DNA from: Agromyces sp. ISL-38
GTDB taxonomy: Bacteria > Actinomycetota > Actinomycetes > Actinomycetales > Microbacteriaceae
Assembly (NCBI RefSeq): GCF_018613935.1
Contig: NZ_JAGGPF010000013.1
Location: 62,001 to 126,000, forward strand
Direction: 5' to 3'
DNA: 64,000 nt
The notes below the pieces were generated by a model, which worked only from the letters and a program-made list of their open reading frames with translations, ran no database searches and had not been told where the DNA came from. Positions within the stretch are counted from its first letter, which is position 1, and every line of letters starts with the position of its first letter. Positions 23,642-32,428 of this stretch are shown here, piece after piece. A program made the position numbers and the translations under genes.

Positions 23642-25924
23642 CTACGCGTCGACGCCCTCGGCAGGGTCGAGCGCGTGCTCGGCCTCGGCGCTGCGGCCGT
23701 CGGTGTCGGCGTCCTCTGCCACCACCGGGGCGAGCGAGAGCTTTCCGCGGTCGTCGATCTTCGTGATCTCGACGAGGATCTTCTGGCCCACGCCGAGCAC
23801 GTCTTCGACGTTCTCGACTCGCTTGCCACCGGCGAGCTTGCGCACCTCGGAGATGTGCAGCAGGCCGTCTTTTCCGGGCAGCAGCGAGACGAACGCGCCG
23901 AAGGCGGCGATCTTCACGACGGTGCCGAGGAACTGCTCGCCGACCTCGGGGTTGGTCGGGTTGGCGATCGCGTTGACCTGGGCACGGGCGGCCTCGGCCG
24001 AGGGGCCGTCGGTCGCACCGATGTAGACGGTGCCGTCCTCCTCGATGGAGATGTCGGCGCCGGTCTCGTCCTGGATCGCGTTGATCGTCTTGCCCTTCGG
24101 GCCGATCAGCTCGCCGATCTTGTCGACGGGGATCTGCACCGAGATCACGCGAGGAGCCGTGGCGGCCATCTCGTCGGGGCCGTCGATCGCGGCGTTCAGC
24201 ACGGCGAGGATCGTCGTGCGGGCGTCCTTCGCCTGCGTGAGCGCGCCGGCCAGCACGGATGCCGGGATGCCGTCGAGCTTCGTGTCGAGCTGGATCGCCG
24301 TGACGAACTCCGACGTGCCGGCGACCTTGAAGTCCATGTCGCCGAGTGCGTCTTCAGCACCGAGGATGTCGGTGAGCGCCGCGTAGCGGGTCTCACCGTT
24401 CACGGTGTCGGAGATGAGGCCCATCGCGATGCCCGCGACCGGGGCGCGCAGCGGCACACCGGCGTTCAGGAGCGAGAGCGTCGAAGCACAGACCGAACCC
24501 ATCGACGTCGAGCCGTTGGAGCTGAGCGCCTCTGAGACCTGGCGGATCGCGTAGGGGAACTCCTCGCGCGTGGGCAGCACGGGCATGAGCGCGCGCTCGG
24601 CCAGTGCGCCGTGCCCGATCTCACGACGCTTCGGCGAACCGACACGACCCGTCTCACCCGTCGAGTACGGCGGGAAGTTGTAGTTGTGCATGTAGCGCTT
24701 CTTCGTGACCGGGCTCAGCGAGTCGATCTGCTGCTCGAGCTTCAGCATGTTGAGCGTCGTCACGCCGAGGATCTGGGTCTCTCCACGCTGGAAGATCGCC
24801 GAACCGTGCACGCGCGGCACGACCTGCACCTCAGCGTCGAGCGGACGGATGTCGGCGAGGCCGCGGCCGTCGATGCGCACGCCCTCTTCGAGGACCCGCG
24901 AGCGCACGACGTGCTTCGTGACCGACTTGTAGGCGGCGGACACCTCGTCGTTGGCGGACTCGGGCAGCTCGCCGTTCGCGACCTTGGCGGCGACCTCGGC
25001 CTTGACGCGCGACTTCAGCGCGTCGTCGGCGTCTTGACGCTCGGCCTTGCCGGCGATCTGGTAGATGCCCTTGAGCTCCTCGAGCGCGATCGCCTCGACG
25101 ACCTCCTTCGTGCCGGCCTGGTAGGGCGGGAACGTCGGGTAGTCGGCGGTCGGCTTGGCCGCGGTGGCCGCGACCTTCTGCTGCGCCTCGACGAGCTGCT
25201 TGATGAAGGGCTTCGACGCCTCGATGCCCTGGGCGATGACGCCCTCGTCGGGCTTGACCGCGCCGGCCTGGATGAGGTTCCACGCGTTGTCGGTGGCCTC
25301 GGCCTCGATCATCATGATCGCGACATCCTGCGAGCCATCGGCCTCGGTGACCACGCGACCGGCGACGACCATGCTGAACACGGCGTCTTCGATCTGCGAG
25401 TACTTCGGGAACGCGACCCACTGGCCGTCGATCAGCGCGACGCGAACGCCGCCCACCGGGCCGGAGAAGGGCAGGCCCGAGAGCTGCGTCGAGAGGGATG
25501 CCGCGTTGATGGCGAGCACGTCGTAGAACTCGTCGGGCTCGATGGCGAGCACGGTGACGACGACCTGCACCTCGTTGCGGAGGCCCTCGACGAACGAGGG
25601 GCGAAGGGGGCGGTCGATGAGGCGGCAGGTGAGGATCGCCTCGGTCGAGGGGCGGCCCTCACGACGGAAGAACGAGCCCGGGATGCGACCCGCGGCGTAC
25701 ATGCGCTCTTCGACGTCGATCGTGAGCGGGAAGAAGTCGAAGTGCTCCTTCGGCTGCTTGGAGACCGAGGTCGCCGAGAGCAGCATGGTCTCTTCGTCGA
25801 TGTAGGCAGCGGCGGAACCCTGCGCCTGCTGGGCGAGACGGCCGGTCTCGAAGCGGATCGTGCGGGTGCCGAACTTGCCATTGTCGATGACGGCTTCGGC
25901 GAACGTGATTTCAGGACCTTCCAA
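23642..25924 (-). CDS. pnp: Polyribonucleotide nucleotidyltransferase (PNPase)
   Basis: This 760-aa protein is a 3'-5' phosphorolytic exoribonuclease. There are two RNase PH-like domains; the first opens with [21 protein letters not shown] (split), with [13 protein letters not shown], and the second carries the catalytic [13 protein letters not shown] block. A KH domain ([19 protein letters not shown]) and an S1 domain ([17 protein letters not shown] to ISEV) follow. The C-terminus is acidic. The start is TTG 25924 with GGAG upstream, giving the actinobacterial [19 protein letters not shown]. It is a minus-strand single unit with a long leader. Confidence 0.96.
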   Translation of the reverse strand: MEGPEITFAEAVIDNGKFGTRTIRFETGRLAQQAQGSAAAYIDEETMLLSATSVSKQPKEHFDFFPLTIDVEERMYAAGRIPGSFFRREGRPSTEAILTCRLIDRPLRPSFVEGLRNEVQVVVTVLAIEPDEFYDVLAINAASLSTQLSGLPFSGPVGGVRVALIDGQWVAFPKYSQIEDAVFSMVVAGRVVTEADGSQDVAIMMIEAEATDNAWNLIQAGAVKPDEGVIAQGIEASKPFIKQLVEAQQKVAATAAKPTADYPTFPPYQAGTKEVVEAIALEELKGIYQIAGKAERQDADDALKSRVKAEVAAKVANGELPESANDEVSAAYKSVTKHVVRSRVLEEGVRIDGRGLADIRPLDAEVQVVPRVHGSAIFQRGETQILGVTTLNMLKLEQQIDSLSPVTKKRYMHNYNFPPYSTGETGRVGSPKRREIGHGALAERALMPVLPTREEFPYAIRQVSEALSSNGSTSMGSVCASTLSLLNAGVPLRAPVAGIAMGLISDTVNGETRYAALTDILGAEDALGDMDFKVAGTSEFVTAIQLDTKLDGIPASVLAGALTQAKDARTTILAVLNAAIDGPDEMAATAPRVISVQIPVDKIGELIGPKGKTINAIQDETGADISIEEDGTVYIGATDGPSAEAARAQVNAIANPTNPEVGEQFLGTVVKIAAFGAFVSLLPGKDGLLHISEVRKLAGGKRVENVEDVLGVGQKILVEITKIDDRGKLSLAPVVAEDADTDGRSAEAEHALDPAEGVDA

Positions 25925-26310
25925 GAGGTCTTCTCCTTTGTTTTACGTCGCTCCCCGTGTGGGCGCGACTCATACTCGGGAGCAGGGAACAGGCAGTACG
26001 AAAAACATCAGGTCGATGCGCTCACGCTGGCCACCAGTAGAAGTCCACCATCCGCGTCGGTTGGTGATCCACCACAGGGGACCAGCTTCCTGCCGGCCTG
26101 CTCCGTCGGTGCTCGATATTCAGTTGTGCGCCTGCATCCGAGCGGATGCGGCACCGCTTCGCGGCACCTCAGACGACGGCAACCCATCGGGTGACCGCTC
26201 CAACTCTAGCAGAGCAGGGTATTCCCGCCGTCGCGAGTCGGGACGCGGATGCCGGTGCCGGGACATCCGCCGAACCGCTCGAGCCGGATTTCCATGACAG
26301 ACTCGAGGGC
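25925..26310 (-). other. pnp leader and promoter region, no gene seen
   Basis: These 386 nt hold no convincing coding sequence. A minus-strand -10-like TAGAGT (26208-26203) would give a leader of about 270 nt. A hairpin GCATCC-GAGC-GGATGC (26134-26149) and a short CCGC-TTC-GCGG lie within it. PNPase leaders are known sites of autoregulation in other bacteria. The -35 is not recognisable, so the start point is uncertain. Confidence 0.35.
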
Positions 26311-26502
26311 ATGACTTCCGACGAGCAGAGCAACACCGGCCCCTCCGAGGAGACGAAGCGCAAGTTCCGCGAGGCCCTCGACCGCAAGAAGCAGGCGGCC
26401 GAGAAGCGGTCCGGCGAATCGCACCTCGACGGTGGCTCGGCGGTGCAGAACACCCACGGCCCCGCCGAGAAGCAGCGCGAGTTCCGCCGCAAGAGCGGCT
26501 GA
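26311..26502 (+). CDS. DUF5302 small charged protein
   Basis: The protein has 63 aa, highly charged and without hydrophobic segments. EETKRKFREALDRKKQAA, HLDGGSAVQNTHGPA and the C-terminal EFRRKSG are the DUF5302 hallmarks of actinobacteria. The ATG at 26311 is the first in-frame start with family-like sequence; the frame upstream is unrelated. Function is unknown. It runs convergently into the glycosyltransferase-hydrolase fusion. Confidence 0.85.
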   Translation: MTSDEQSNTGPSEETKRKFREALDRKKQAAEKRSGESHLDGGSAVQNTHGPAEKQREFRRKSG

Positions 26503-26526
26503 GCGGCCCGATCACCGCCACGCGAT

Positions 26527-28575
26527 TCATCGCGAGACAGGCCCGCGCCGTGAGCCTGTGCCCGGCCTCGCCTGCACCGCCACCGGCGTGAGCGTCTCGA
26601 GCTTGGGCGACCTCCCGTCGCCCGCCGTGCGTCCGGCCAGCCGCCGCAGCGCCCATGGCACTGCATGACGGCGCAGCCATTCGAGGTCGCCGAGCTCCTG
26701 CGCCGGTGACTCGTCGGCATCGTGCATCGCGAGCTCCAGCGCACCGAGCTCGACCGCGTCGGGCACCTCGAGCACGCGTGCCGCCGCGTACGCGAGCCCG
26801 CGGTGCCCAGCCGAATTCAGGTGCACGCGATCCTCGGACCAGTGCTGGCGCTCGACGAGCTCGGGGTGCACGTCGACGTCGAGCAGCATCGCACCGTGCT
26901 CGTGCGCGAGCTCTCGGAGCCGGGTGTTGAACGCCGCGAACCGCGCCTCGAAGATCCGGGCGGCAGGCCGCCGCGGCATGAACGCGGTGACAACGAGCAC
27001 GTCGCAGCCTGTCGCCCGGAGCGCCCGGATCCCGGTGCCGAGTCGATCGGCGAGGCGACGGGCATCGACACGCCGTCCGACGAGATCGTTGCCGCCGACG
27101 AGCACCGTCACGAGATCGGCGTCGAGCGCCACCGCGAGCGGAACCTGGCGGTCGACGACATCGGCGACCTTGCGGCTTCGCACCGCGAGGTTCGCATAGC
27201 CCACCCGCTCGGCCGGGCTCGAGAGGGCGAGCAGCATCGCGAGCCGGTCGGCCCACCCGCGGAACTCGCCTTGGGGCATCCGCGACGTGTCGCACAGCCC
27301 CTCGGTGAGCGAGTCGCCGATCGCGACGTACCGGCGCCAACGCGGCGGCGCGGCGGGCACGGATGCCGCTTCCCTACGCCGCGCCCGCTCGCTCGCCGCG
27401 ACCGGGGTCGCCGCCGCCGTGTCGCCGACCGATCGTTCGACTGGACGGACGACCGGACGGCCGGCCGAGTGGAGCCGCCTCGCCTCGTCGTAGTGGCCGA
27501 TGAGCTCGTCGCCGAGCCGATCCCAGCCCCGTCCGGCGACGGCACGCCGGGCTTCGACGCCGAACGCCCGGCGCTTCGCATCGTCACCGGTCAGATCGCG
27601 CACCCGCTCGCGGAGCTCTTCGAGGTCGCCCGGCCGGTAGAGCCATCCGTTCACACTGTTGTGCACGAGGTCGAGCGGGCCCCCGCGCCCGGTTGCGACG
27701 ACCGGGACCCCGCTCGCGAGCGCCTCCTGGATCGTCTGGCAGAACGTCTCGCTCTCCCCCGGGTGCACGAAGACGTCGATGCTTGCCATGGCCTCGGCGA
27801 GCGCATCCCCTCCGAGGAAGCCCGTGAACCGCGCAGCGGGCAGCATCCGCTCGAGAGCCGGCCGCGACGGACCGTCGCCGATGATGACGAGGCGGGTTCC
27901 GTCGAGGTCGGCGATCGCGCGCAGGTCCTCCACTTGCTTCTCGGCGGCGAGTCGGCCGACGTACCCGATCACGACCTCACCACCGGGTGCGACGTCGCGC
28001 CGCCAGGCCTCACTGCGGCGCGACGGTACGAACCGGGCGGTGTCGACTCCACGGCGCCACAGTCGCAAGCGGTCGACGCCGAGACCGCCGAGGCGGTCGA
28101 GCGCCGACGACGACGGCGCGAGCGTGAGGGTCGCCCTGCGGTGCAGGCGCCCGAGATGCCGGGTCAGCGCGGGTGCTGCGCCCGGCACGCCGTAGCGTTC
28201 GGCGTACGAGGGGATGTCGGTCTGGTAGACCGCGACCGTGGGGATGCCCACTGCCTCGGCCGCGGCGAGCCCGCGCCAGCCGAGCACGAACGGCGAGGCG
28301 AGGTGCATGACGTCGGCGCCGAAGTCACGGATGACGGAGGCCAGGCGAGGCACGCTCGCGAGGGTGACGCGCACGTCGGGATAGCTCGGCAGCGGCACCG
28401 AGGGCAGGAGCACGGTGCGGGCACCGTAGAGGGGCTCGTCGATCGGGCCGGAGCGGGGTGCGATGACGAGGGCCTCGTGGCCGCGTCGCTCGAGATGGCG
28501 CAGCGCCTGCAGCAGCGAGTGCGTCACCCCGTTCATGTGCGGGAGGAACGATTCTGCGAGGAGGACGACCTTCAC
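26527..28575 (-). CDS. Fusion of GT4 glycosyltransferase and SGNH hydrolase
   Basis: The protein has 682 aa with two full domains. Residues 1-370 form a GT4 glycosyltransferase (VVLLAESFLPHMNGVTHSLL start, VGRLAAEKQ, and the E276-x7-E284 motif), similar to phosphatidylinositol or diacylglycerol mannosyltransferases. A Pro/Ala/Arg linker spans about 371-412. Residues 413-630 are an SGNH/GDSL hydrolase with GDS422, GGND 494-497 and D582/H585. A basic tail follows. No signal peptide or membrane segment is seen. A coupled glycosylation and deacylation of a cell-envelope lipid or glycan is possible, but this is inference. Start GTG 28575 has only a weak ribosome site. Confidence 0.88.
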   Translation of the reverse strand: MKVVLLAESFLPHMNGVTHSLLQALRHLERRGHEALVIAPRSGPIDEPLYGARTVLLPSVPLPSYPDVRVTLASVPRLASVIRDFGADVMHLASPFVLGWRGLAAAEAVGIPTVAVYQTDIPSYAERYGVPGAAPALTRHLGRLHRRATLTLAPSSSALDRLGGLGVDRLRLWRRGVDTARFVPSRRSEAWRRDVAPGGEVVIGYVGRLAAEKQVEDLRAIADLDGTRLVIIGDGPSRPALERMLPAARFTGFLGGDALAEAMASIDVFVHPGESETFCQTIQEALASGVPVVATGRGGPLDLVHNSVNGWLYRPGDLEELRERVRDLTGDDAKRRAFGVEARRAVAGRGWDRLGDELIGHYDEARRLHSAGRPVVRPVERSVGDTAAATPVAASERARRREAASVPAAPPRWRRYVAIGDSLTEGLCDTSRMPQGEFRGWADRLAMLLALSSPAERVGYANLAVRSRKVADVVDRQVPLAVALDADLVTVLVGGNDLVGRRVDARRLADRLGTGIRALRATGCDVLVVTAFMPRRPAARIFEARFAAFNTRLRELAHEHGAMLLDVDVHPELVERQHWSEDRVHLNSAGHRGLAYAAARVLEVPDAVELGALELAMHDADESPAQELGDLEWLRRHAVPWALRRLAGRTAGDGRSPKLETLTPVAVQARPGTGSRRGPVSR

Positions 28576-28792
28576 GGTTCCAGCGTGAGCGCACGCCGGG
28601 CCCGCCGCTCGCCGATTCGGGCGGGATCGCCGAGGGTTCACCCAGCCGTCGGCTGCCGTTCGCCGGCCGGTCGACGACGCGTCAGCGGGCGACCGGCGCC
28701 GGGTGCCGTGGGGCAAATGCCCTCGCTTTCCTCGACGGTCGGGCGGATGATGGGGGACGTACGCATGCACGTTTCATTCGAGGAGGAATGCC

Positions 28793-28999
28793 ATGTCATC
28801 CGTCGCACGTGTCACCACCATCACCGTCCGCTCCGATACGAGCTTCGAAGACGCCGTCGCCGCGGGCGTGGCCCGTGCCTCGCAGACGCTGCGCCATGTC
28901 AGCGGAGCATGGATCAAGGAGCAGAAGGTCGAGGCGAGCGAGGGGAAGATCACAGGCTGGTCGGTGACGCTCGAGGTCACCTTCGTGCTCGACGACTGA
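28793..28999 (+). CDS. Dodecin (flavin-binding dodecamer)
   Basis: The protein has 68 aa. VTTITVRSDTSFEDAVAAGVARASQTLRHV (split), AWIKEQKVEASEGKI and WSVTLEVTFVLDD match bacterial dodecins along their whole length, with the W residue that stacks on flavin. Dodecin stores or buffers riboflavin/FMN. The ATG at 28793 has GAGGAGG 6 nt upstream. It lies in the same direction as the DedA gene, 65 nt before it. Confidence 0.92.
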   Translation: MSSVARVTTITVRSDTSFEDAVAAGVARASQTLRHVSGAWIKEQKVEASEGKITGWSVTLEVTFVLDD

Positions 29000-29064
29000 A
29001 TCTCGCCGCGAGCGGTTTGCCGGCGGGTCACCGGTCGTTCATCGCGGTCCGCTAGAACGGCGGG

Positions 29065-29706
29065 GTGGATGCTGCGTGGATCATCGGTCTCGCGGCCTCG
29101 CCGTGGCTGCTCCCGGCGCTGTTCGCGCTCGTCGTCGGCGATGCGTTCCTCGTGGTGCTGCCGAGCGAGACCGCCGTCGTCGCGCTCGGTGCGCTGGCCG
29201 CCACGACCGGTGATCCGGCCGTCGGTGCCACGATCTCGGTCGCGGCGGCCGGCGCGGTCGTCGGCGACGGGCTCTGCTATCTCGTGGGACGCCGCATCGG
29301 CGTCGACCGCTGGCGCTGGCAACGACAGGCTCGAGTGGCGGCGGCCATCGAGCGCGCGACGCTCGGCGTGCGTCGTCGAACCGCGGTGCTGGTGTTCACC
29401 GCCAGGTACGTGCCGTTCGCGAGGATTGCAGTGAACATCGCGGCCGGCGCGGGTCGCGTGCCGCTCCGACGGTACCTGCCGCTCTCCCTGGCGGCCGGCA
29501 TCGCCTGGGCCGGCTACAACGTCACGATCGGGGCCGTCGTCGGAAGCGCGCTCCCCGAGAATCCGCTCCTCGCCGTGGTCGTATCGGTCCCCATCGCGAT
29601 CGTCCTCGGCCTCCTCGTCGACCGGGTCGTCTCGGGACTCGACGCCCGAAGGCGGCCGAGCCCCGACGACGAGCCGGAGGCACTTCCCGAGAGCGCCGAG
29701 AGGTGA
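29065..29706 (+). CDS. DedA family membrane protein
   Basis: The protein has 213 aa with about five hydrophobic segments. The conserved blocks are LPSETAVVALGALAA near residue 32, VVGDGLCYLVGRRIG, and FTARYVPFARIAVNIAAGAGR near residue 111, which is the DedA/SNARE-associated F-x-R-(F/Y)-x-P-x-x-R motif. DedA proteins act in lipid flipping and membrane homeostasis. The start is GTG 29065. The tail after residue 190 is hydrophilic and acidic. Confidence 0.88.
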   Translation: MDAAWIIGLAASPWLLPALFALVVGDAFLVVLPSETAVVALGALAATTGDPAVGATISVAAAGAVVGDGLCYLVGRRIGVDRWRWQRQARVAAAIERATLGVRRRTAVLVFTARYVPFARIAVNIAAGAGRVPLRRYLPLSLAAGIAWAGYNVTIGAVVGSALPENPLLAVVVSVPIAIVLGLLVDRVVSGLDARRRPSPDDEPEALPESAER

Positions 29707-29712
29707 CCGCCG

Positions 29713-30348
29713 TCACTCCCCCGCGAGGCCGCCGATGAGGTGGCCGAAGGGGCGCTCGAGCGCGAATGGGTCGCGCACCGTCGACGACCGGTCGCTCGCA
29801 GCGACCAGGGTCGCGAGCTCGCCTGCCGCGCGGTCGATGCGGTTCGGCAGCGTCTTCACGCTGTCGGGCGAGTCGCCCCAGTCGCCGGTCGCTGCGAAGA
29901 CGCCCGTCGGTGCGACGACCGCGTGCAGGTAGGTGAACATCGGACGCAGCGCGTAGTCGAGCGCGAGCGAGTGCCGAGGCGTCCCGGCAGTAGCGCCGAT
30001 GACCACCGGCAGGTCGACGAGGGTGTCGGAGCCGACGACGTCGAAGAACGACTTGAAGAGACCCGAGTAGCTCGTCGTGAAGATCGGCGTGACCGCGATG
30101 AGGCCGTCAGCTCCCGTGACCGCATCGATCACCGCCTCGAGCTTCGGGCTCGGGAAGCCCGTCAGCAGGTGATTCATGATGTCGGTGGCGACATCCCGCA
30201 GCTCGAAGGTCTCCACGGTGGTCTGGATGTCCTGTGCCGCGAGCTTCGCGATCGTGGCGTCGGCGAGCTTGTCGGCGAGCATCCGCGTCGACGAGGGCTG
30301 GCTGAGACCGGCCGAGACGACGGCGATCGTTCGCGTGGTCATGCTCAT
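29713..30348 (-). CDS. NADPH-dependent FMN reductase, CE1759-like
   Basis: This is a 211-aa flavodoxin-fold reductase. IAVVSAGLSQPSSTRMLADKL is the flavin phosphate loop (split at Q), and VTPIFTTSYSGLFKSFFDVV is the family core. Its ATG overlaps the stop of the luciferase-like gene (ATGA), so the pair is coupled. It should supply reduced FMN to that monooxygenase. The matching pair is known as the CE1758/CE1759 duo in corynebacteria. AAGGGGG lies upstream of the ATG. Confidence 0.9.
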   Translation of the reverse strand: MSMTTRTIAVVSAGLSQPSSTRMLADKLADATIAKLAAQDIQTTVETFELRDVATDIMNHLLTGFPSPKLEAVIDAVTGADGLIAVTPIFTTSYSGLFKSFFDVVGSDTLVDLPVVIGATAGTPRHSLALDYALRPMFTYLHAVVAPTGVFAATGDWGDSPDSVKTLPNRIDRAAGELATLVAASDRSSTVRDPFALERPFGHLIGGLAGE

Positions 30349-31484
30349 GCCCCCTTCACTGCTGCGGCGCCGAACGCGGCGCCCTGCTGGGTCTCGCCGC
30401 CGGTCTTCGCGGCGTTGCGCGCCACGAGGAGGGAGGCGTGTGTCGGGGCATCCGGAACCGCAGCGGGCCGATCCTTCGCGAACTCGCGGCGGAGTACCGG
30501 AACAACCTCCTCGCCGAGCAGGTCGAGCTGCTCGAGCACGGTCTTCAGCGGGAGTCCGGCGTGGTCCATGAGGAAGAGCTGGCGCTGGTAGTCGCCGACG
30601 TAGTCGCGGAAGCCGAGCGTCTTGTCGATGACCTCCTGCGGACTGCCGACGGTGAGCGGGGTCTGCGACGTGAAGTCCTCGAGGCTCGGGCCGTGGCCGT
30701 ACACCGGGGCGTTGTCGAAGTAGGGGCGGAACTCGCGCACCGCATCCTGCGAGTTCTTGCGCATGAACACCTGGCCGCCGAGGCCCACGATCGCCTGCGC
30801 CGCGGTGCCGTGGCCGTAGTGCTCGAAGCGCTGGCGGTAGAGGGCGATCATGCGCTCGGTGTGCGAGGCGGGCCAGAAGATGTGGTTTGCGAAGAATCCG
30901 TCGCCGTAGTAGGCGGCCTGCTCCGCGATCTCGGGGCTGCGGATCGATCCGTGCCACACGAATGGCGGCACGTCGTCGAGCGGTCGCGGCGTCGACTGGA
31001 AGCCCTGCAGGGGCGTACGGAACTGGCCCTCCCAGTCGACGAAGTCCTCACGCCACAAGCGGTGCAGGAGGTTGTAGTTCTCGAGCGCGAGGTTGATGCC
31101 CTGGCGGATGTCCTTGCCGAACCACGGATAGACCGGGCCGGTGTTGCCGCGACCGAGCATGAGGTCGACGCGGCCGTCGGCGACGTGCTGGAGCATCGCG
31201 AAGTCCTCGGCGATCTTCACCGGGTCGTTCGTCGTGATGAGCGTGGTCGCGGTCGAGAGCTGCAGCGTCGTCGTCTGTGCGGCGAGGTACGCGAGGGTCG
31301 TCGTGGGCGAGGACGACCAGAACGGCGGATTGTGGTGCTCGCCGAGCGCGAAGACGTCGAGCCCGACCTCCTCCGCGTGCTTCGCGATGGTCAGGGTCGC
31401 CGTGATGCGCTCATGTTCGGTCGGCGTGCGACCGGTGGTGGGGTCTTGAGTGATGTCGCTGACGGTGAAGATTCCGAACTGCAT
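30345..31484 (-). CDS. LLM class flavin-dependent monooxygenase, CE1758-like
   Basis: This is a 379-aa luciferase-like TIM-barrel monooxygenase. MQFGIFTVSDITQDPTTGR, VFALGEHHNPPFWSSSPTTTL and VDLMLGRGNTGPVYPWFGKD (each a single block) match the CE1758 family. The ATG at 31484 has AGGAGG 7 nt upstream; the longer frame was rejected for this reason. It uses FMNH2 from the following reductase. The substrate is unknown. An inverted repeat lies 30 nt upstream. Confidence 0.9.
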   Translation of the reverse strand: MQFGIFTVSDITQDPTTGRTPTEHERITATLTIAKHAEEVGLDVFALGEHHNPPFWSSSPTTTLAYLAAQTTTLQLSTATTLITTNDPVKIAEDFAMLQHVADGRVDLMLGRGNTGPVYPWFGKDIRQGINLALENYNLLHRLWREDFVDWEGQFRTPLQGFQSTPRPLDDVPPFVWHGSIRSPEIAEQAAYYGDGFFANHIFWPASHTERMIALYRQRFEHYGHGTAAQAIVGLGGQVFMRKNSQDAVREFRPYFDNAPVYGHGPSLEDFTSQTPLTVGSPQEVIDKTLGFRDYVGDYQRQLFLMDHAGLPLKTVLEQLDLLGEEVVPVLRREFAKDRPAAVPDAPTHASLLVARNAAKTGGETQQGAAFGAAAVKGA

Positions 31485-31513
31485 CTCGCCCTCCTGGGCT
31501 CTTCCTCTTGTTT

Positions 31514-31527
31514 CATGCATTTGCATG
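31514..31527 (-). promoter_or_regulatory. Palindrome upstream of the LLM/FMN reductase pair
   Basis: CATGCA-TT-TGCATG has perfect 6-bp arms, 30-43 bp before the ATG at 31484. It may be an operator; no regulator gene is adjacent. Confidence 0.4.
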
Positions 31528-31556
31528 TAGTTATCAGAACGGATGAATCGCTCCGA

Positions 31557-32333
31557 CTATTCCCGCGTCCGTCCGACCAGTTCCAGCACCGCCTCGGCGG
31601 CCTCGGCGAGAGCGACGCCGTACCCTCGACCGTGCCCGGCCGCGTGCACCGCGAGCGGATGCAGTTGGTGCAGCGCAACGCGCTCACGCCAGCCCGCTCG
31701 GAGCGGCGCCGCCCGGTCGTACGCCCCGAGCACGTCGTCGAGGAACGGGCAGCCGAACAGCGCGAGCATCGCGAGATCGGTCTCGCGGTGGCCGCCGTGC
31801 GCCGCAGGGTCGATGAGCACCACGCCGTCGGCCGACCACAGCACGTTGCCGTTCCAGAGATCGCCGTGGATCCGAGCGGGCGGCTCTTCGTCGTCGAACG
31901 CACCGGACGCGATCGCGTCGGCCGCCCGACGCACGAGCCGGGCCTCTGCGGCGGTCGTGTTCCCGACCTGCTCGGCGATCTCGAGGTAGGGCAATACGCG
32001 CTCGCGCGCGTAGAAGGCGCCCCATGTCGGCTCCTCGGCCGCAGGCAACGGGCGACGGCCGATGAAGAGGGGTCCGGCCCATCCGTCGGGCGGTGCACCG
32101 AACGCAGCCGCCCCTGCTGCATGCGTCCGGGCGAGGTCGGCGCCGAACGACTGCGCCGCCGCGCGGTTCGGAAGTGCCTCGTCGACGCGCTCGAGCTCGA
32201 TCCGGCCGGGCGAGAGCGCCACGACGCCGGCCGTCCGTACACCGCCGGCGGCCCCGAGCCACGCCAGGCCGGCCGCCTCGGCCTCGAAGAATCCGTCGGG
32301 GGCGTCGTCTCGTTGCTTGACGATGGTCTCCAT
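31557..32333 (-). CDS. Fructosamine kinase family protein
   Basis: This 258-aa protein has the aminoglycoside-phosphotransferase-like fold. R-I-H-G-D-L-W-N-G-N (about residues 152-161) is the catalytic loop and VLIDPAAHGGHRETDLAM holds the DxD-like metal segment, as in fructosamine-3-kinase relatives. It may phosphorylate glycated amines or sugars and help protein deglycation. The mRNA should be leaderless (TATTCT 6 nt before the ATG). It is divergent from the GT2 gene. Confidence 0.88.
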   Translation of the reverse strand: METIVKQRDDAPDGFFEAEAAGLAWLGAAGGVRTAGVVALSPGRIELERVDEALPNRAAAQSFGADLARTHAAGAAAFGAPPDGWAGPLFIGRRPLPAAEEPTWGAFYARERVLPYLEIAEQVGNTTAAEARLVRRAADAIASGAFDDEEPPARIHGDLWNGNVLWSADGVVLIDPAAHGGHRETDLAMLALFGCPFLDDVLGAYDRAAPLRAGWRERVALHQLHPLAVHAAGHGRGYGVALAEAAEAVLELVGRTRE

Positions 32334-32339
32334 GCGCCC

Positions 32340-32345
32340 AGAATA
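32340..32345 (-). promoter_or_regulatory. -10 box TATTCT of a leaderless promoter
   Basis: On the minus strand TATTCT ends 6 nt before the ATG at 32333; there is no ribosome site. Confidence 0.6.
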
Positions 32346-32415
32346 CGGAGGGCCGGGGGCGCCGTCTCAGCGCGGCACGACGCAGGATTCGTGCGTGACT
32401 GCGCGGTCTCGTGGC

Positions 32416-32421
32416 TAGACT
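32416..32421 (+). promoter_or_regulatory. -10 box TAGACT of a leaderless promoter
   Basis: TAGACT ends 7 nt before the ATG at 32429 (4 nt before a GTG at 32426). No ribosome site is present. Confidence 0.55.
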
Positions 32422-32428
32422 CGCCGTG

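Noticed and set aside
24611-26194. Long open frame antisense to pnp (and similar ones at 1654-3303, 7362-9086, 19019-20869 and 26722-29055)
   Set aside because: GC3-rich genes leave long stop-free frames on the opposite strand. The predicted proteins are Arg/Glu/His-rich with no motifs and lie over clearly recognised genes.
26527-28770. N-terminal extension of the glycosyltransferase fusion up to 28770
   Set aside because: The extra residues are Arg/Pro-rich without homology-like features. The GT4 fold begins at the GTG at 28575.
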